This document shows positions 34,977 to 35,288 of a stretch of DNA of 35,288 nt, piece by piece (position 1 is the first letter of the stretch; each line of letters starts with the position of its first letter). This DNA comes from a virus. Location: the IMG/VR virus record IMGVR_UViG_3300030108_005274, positions 1 to 35,288 of that record; one strand, 5' to 3'. The notes under the pieces were generated by a model. That model did not search any database. It was not told the origin of the DNA and saw only the letters and a list, made by a program, of their open reading frames with translations. Position numbers and translations under genes: made by a program.

Positions 34977-35146
34977 TCGTCCTCAACCGTTAAAAATACA
35001 TCATCATTTTCGATGTTCCATTTCAGCATCATTTCTTCATACCAATCGAGTTCGTTTATGATTTCTTCGGGTATTGTGATGTGATATTTGTCTGTAACTG
35101 GATCGATCTCTATGGTCGAAAAAATTTGGTCGAAATTTTTTTTCAT
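34973..35146 (-). CDS. Small AbrB/MazE-like protein, 57 aa
   Basis: Translated as MKKNFDQIFSTIEIDPVTDK then YHITIPEEIINELDWYEEMM and LKWNIENDDVFLTVEDD. The YxITIPEEIxxELxW block followed by a strand and an acidic end resembles the SpoVT/AbrB (MazE) swapped-hairpin fold of DNA-binding antitoxins and transition regulators, common in phage of this group. The call is based on pattern only. An AAAGG ribosome binding site (35159-35155) is eight bases before the ATG, and a sigma70-type promoter lies upstream. No toxin gene is adjacent, so a transcription-modulating role is more likely than a toxin-antitoxin pair. Confidence 0.72.
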   Translation of the reverse strand: MKKNFDQIFSTIEIDPVTDKYHITIPEEIINELDWYEEMMLKWNIENDDVFLTVEDD

Positions 35147-35154
35147 TCAGTGAA

Positions 35155-35195
35155 CCTTTGCACTTGATTTTATATATGCGAAAATTTTTTTTCAA
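35155..35195 (-). promoter_or_regulatory. Sigma70-type promoter and ribosome binding site for the 57-aa gene
   Basis: TTGAAA (35195-35190), 17 bases and TAAAAT (35172-35167) match the -35 and -10 consensus at 5 of 6 bases each. An AAAGG Shine-Dalgarno core (35159-35155) follows and is eight bases from the ATG at 35146. This is one of the few clear ribosome binding sites in the window. The A/T-rich sequence also contains TATATAAAA, a weak late-promoter likeness. Confidence 0.68.
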
Positions 35196-35261
35196 CCATG
35201 AAATATAAATCTGCCTTTCGTAACACTTTGTAGACTAGGGGAGTCACGCAATTTTATATAA

Positions 35262-35281
35262 GGGGGGCATCAACGCCCCCT
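35262..35281 (-). terminator. GC-rich hairpin, probable terminator of an upstream unit
   Basis: GGGGGGC and GCCCCCT pair as a seven-base stem (one G-T pair) around the loop ATCAAC. In the minus direction it is followed by TTATATAAAATT, a weak T-rich tail. It is by far the most GC-rich spot in this AT-rich window. It lies upstream of the 57-aa gene and probably ends transcription arriving from the right. The 80 bases between it and the promoter hold only a small stem (GACT...AGTC at 35233-35245). Confidence 0.6.
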
Positions 35282-35288
35282 AACTGCT

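Overview
The window is a piece of an AT-rich (roughly 30% G+C by eye) genome of a tailed, contractile, T4-like marine phage. It belongs with the marine T4-like myophages of cyanobacteria and SAR11. The evidence is an ordered set of T4-type neck and baseplate genes (gp25, gp6, gp8, gp13, gp14, gp15, gp16), a phage speD, fibre motifs typical of this group, and small conserved proteins known mainly from cyanophages. Every gene lies on the minus strand, so transcription runs from the right end to the left end. There are almost no gaps, and most junctions overlap by 1 or 4 bases or are 1-5 bases apart. No tRNA, transposon, integrase, attachment site or CRISPR array was seen.

Right end (about 32.6-35.3 kb). 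A GC-rich hairpin separates off whatever lies upstream. Then come a 57-aa AbrB/MazE-like protein, a GT-A type glycosyltransferase, a 55-aa protein, a 47-aa basic protein, a 50-aa zinc-ribbon protein, a 243-aa conserved protein of unknown function, and S-adenosylmethionine decarboxylase (speD). The first two genes have well-formed host sigma70-type promoters, so this block looks early or middle expressed. The two promoters, the hairpin and three of the small genes are called here from the bases.

Centre (about 8.3-32.6 kb). This is a late baseplate cluster: gp25, gp6, a giant 4216-aa gp7-position protein, gp8, and a 2540-aa DUF4815-type protein in the gp9/gp10 position. Two perfect T4 late promoter boxes (TATAAATA) sit exactly 18 bases before the ATGs of gp25 and gp8. 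The two giant proteins take up about 20 kb of the window and are mosaics of short recurring modules.

Left end (1-8.3 kb). Three small structural genes are followed by the neck and terminase genes gp13, gp14, gp15 and gp16 (small terminase subunit). Last comes a very large fibre gene that runs off the left edge. It has a long coiled coil, a cyanophage-type fibre linker, and two blocks of about 17-residue solenoid repeats. gp17 would be expected after gp16, but the fibre gene occupies that position.

Together the late genes build the tail baseplate, the neck, the DNA-packaging recognition subunit and a host-binding fibre. The early block probably alters host metabolism (polyamines through speD, glycosylation through the glycosyltransferase). 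The most striking unexplained structure is the sharing of the same short protein modules between neck (gp14), baseplate wedge (gp8) and the two giant proteins, including a YHYH-like domain embedded in the 4216-aa protein.
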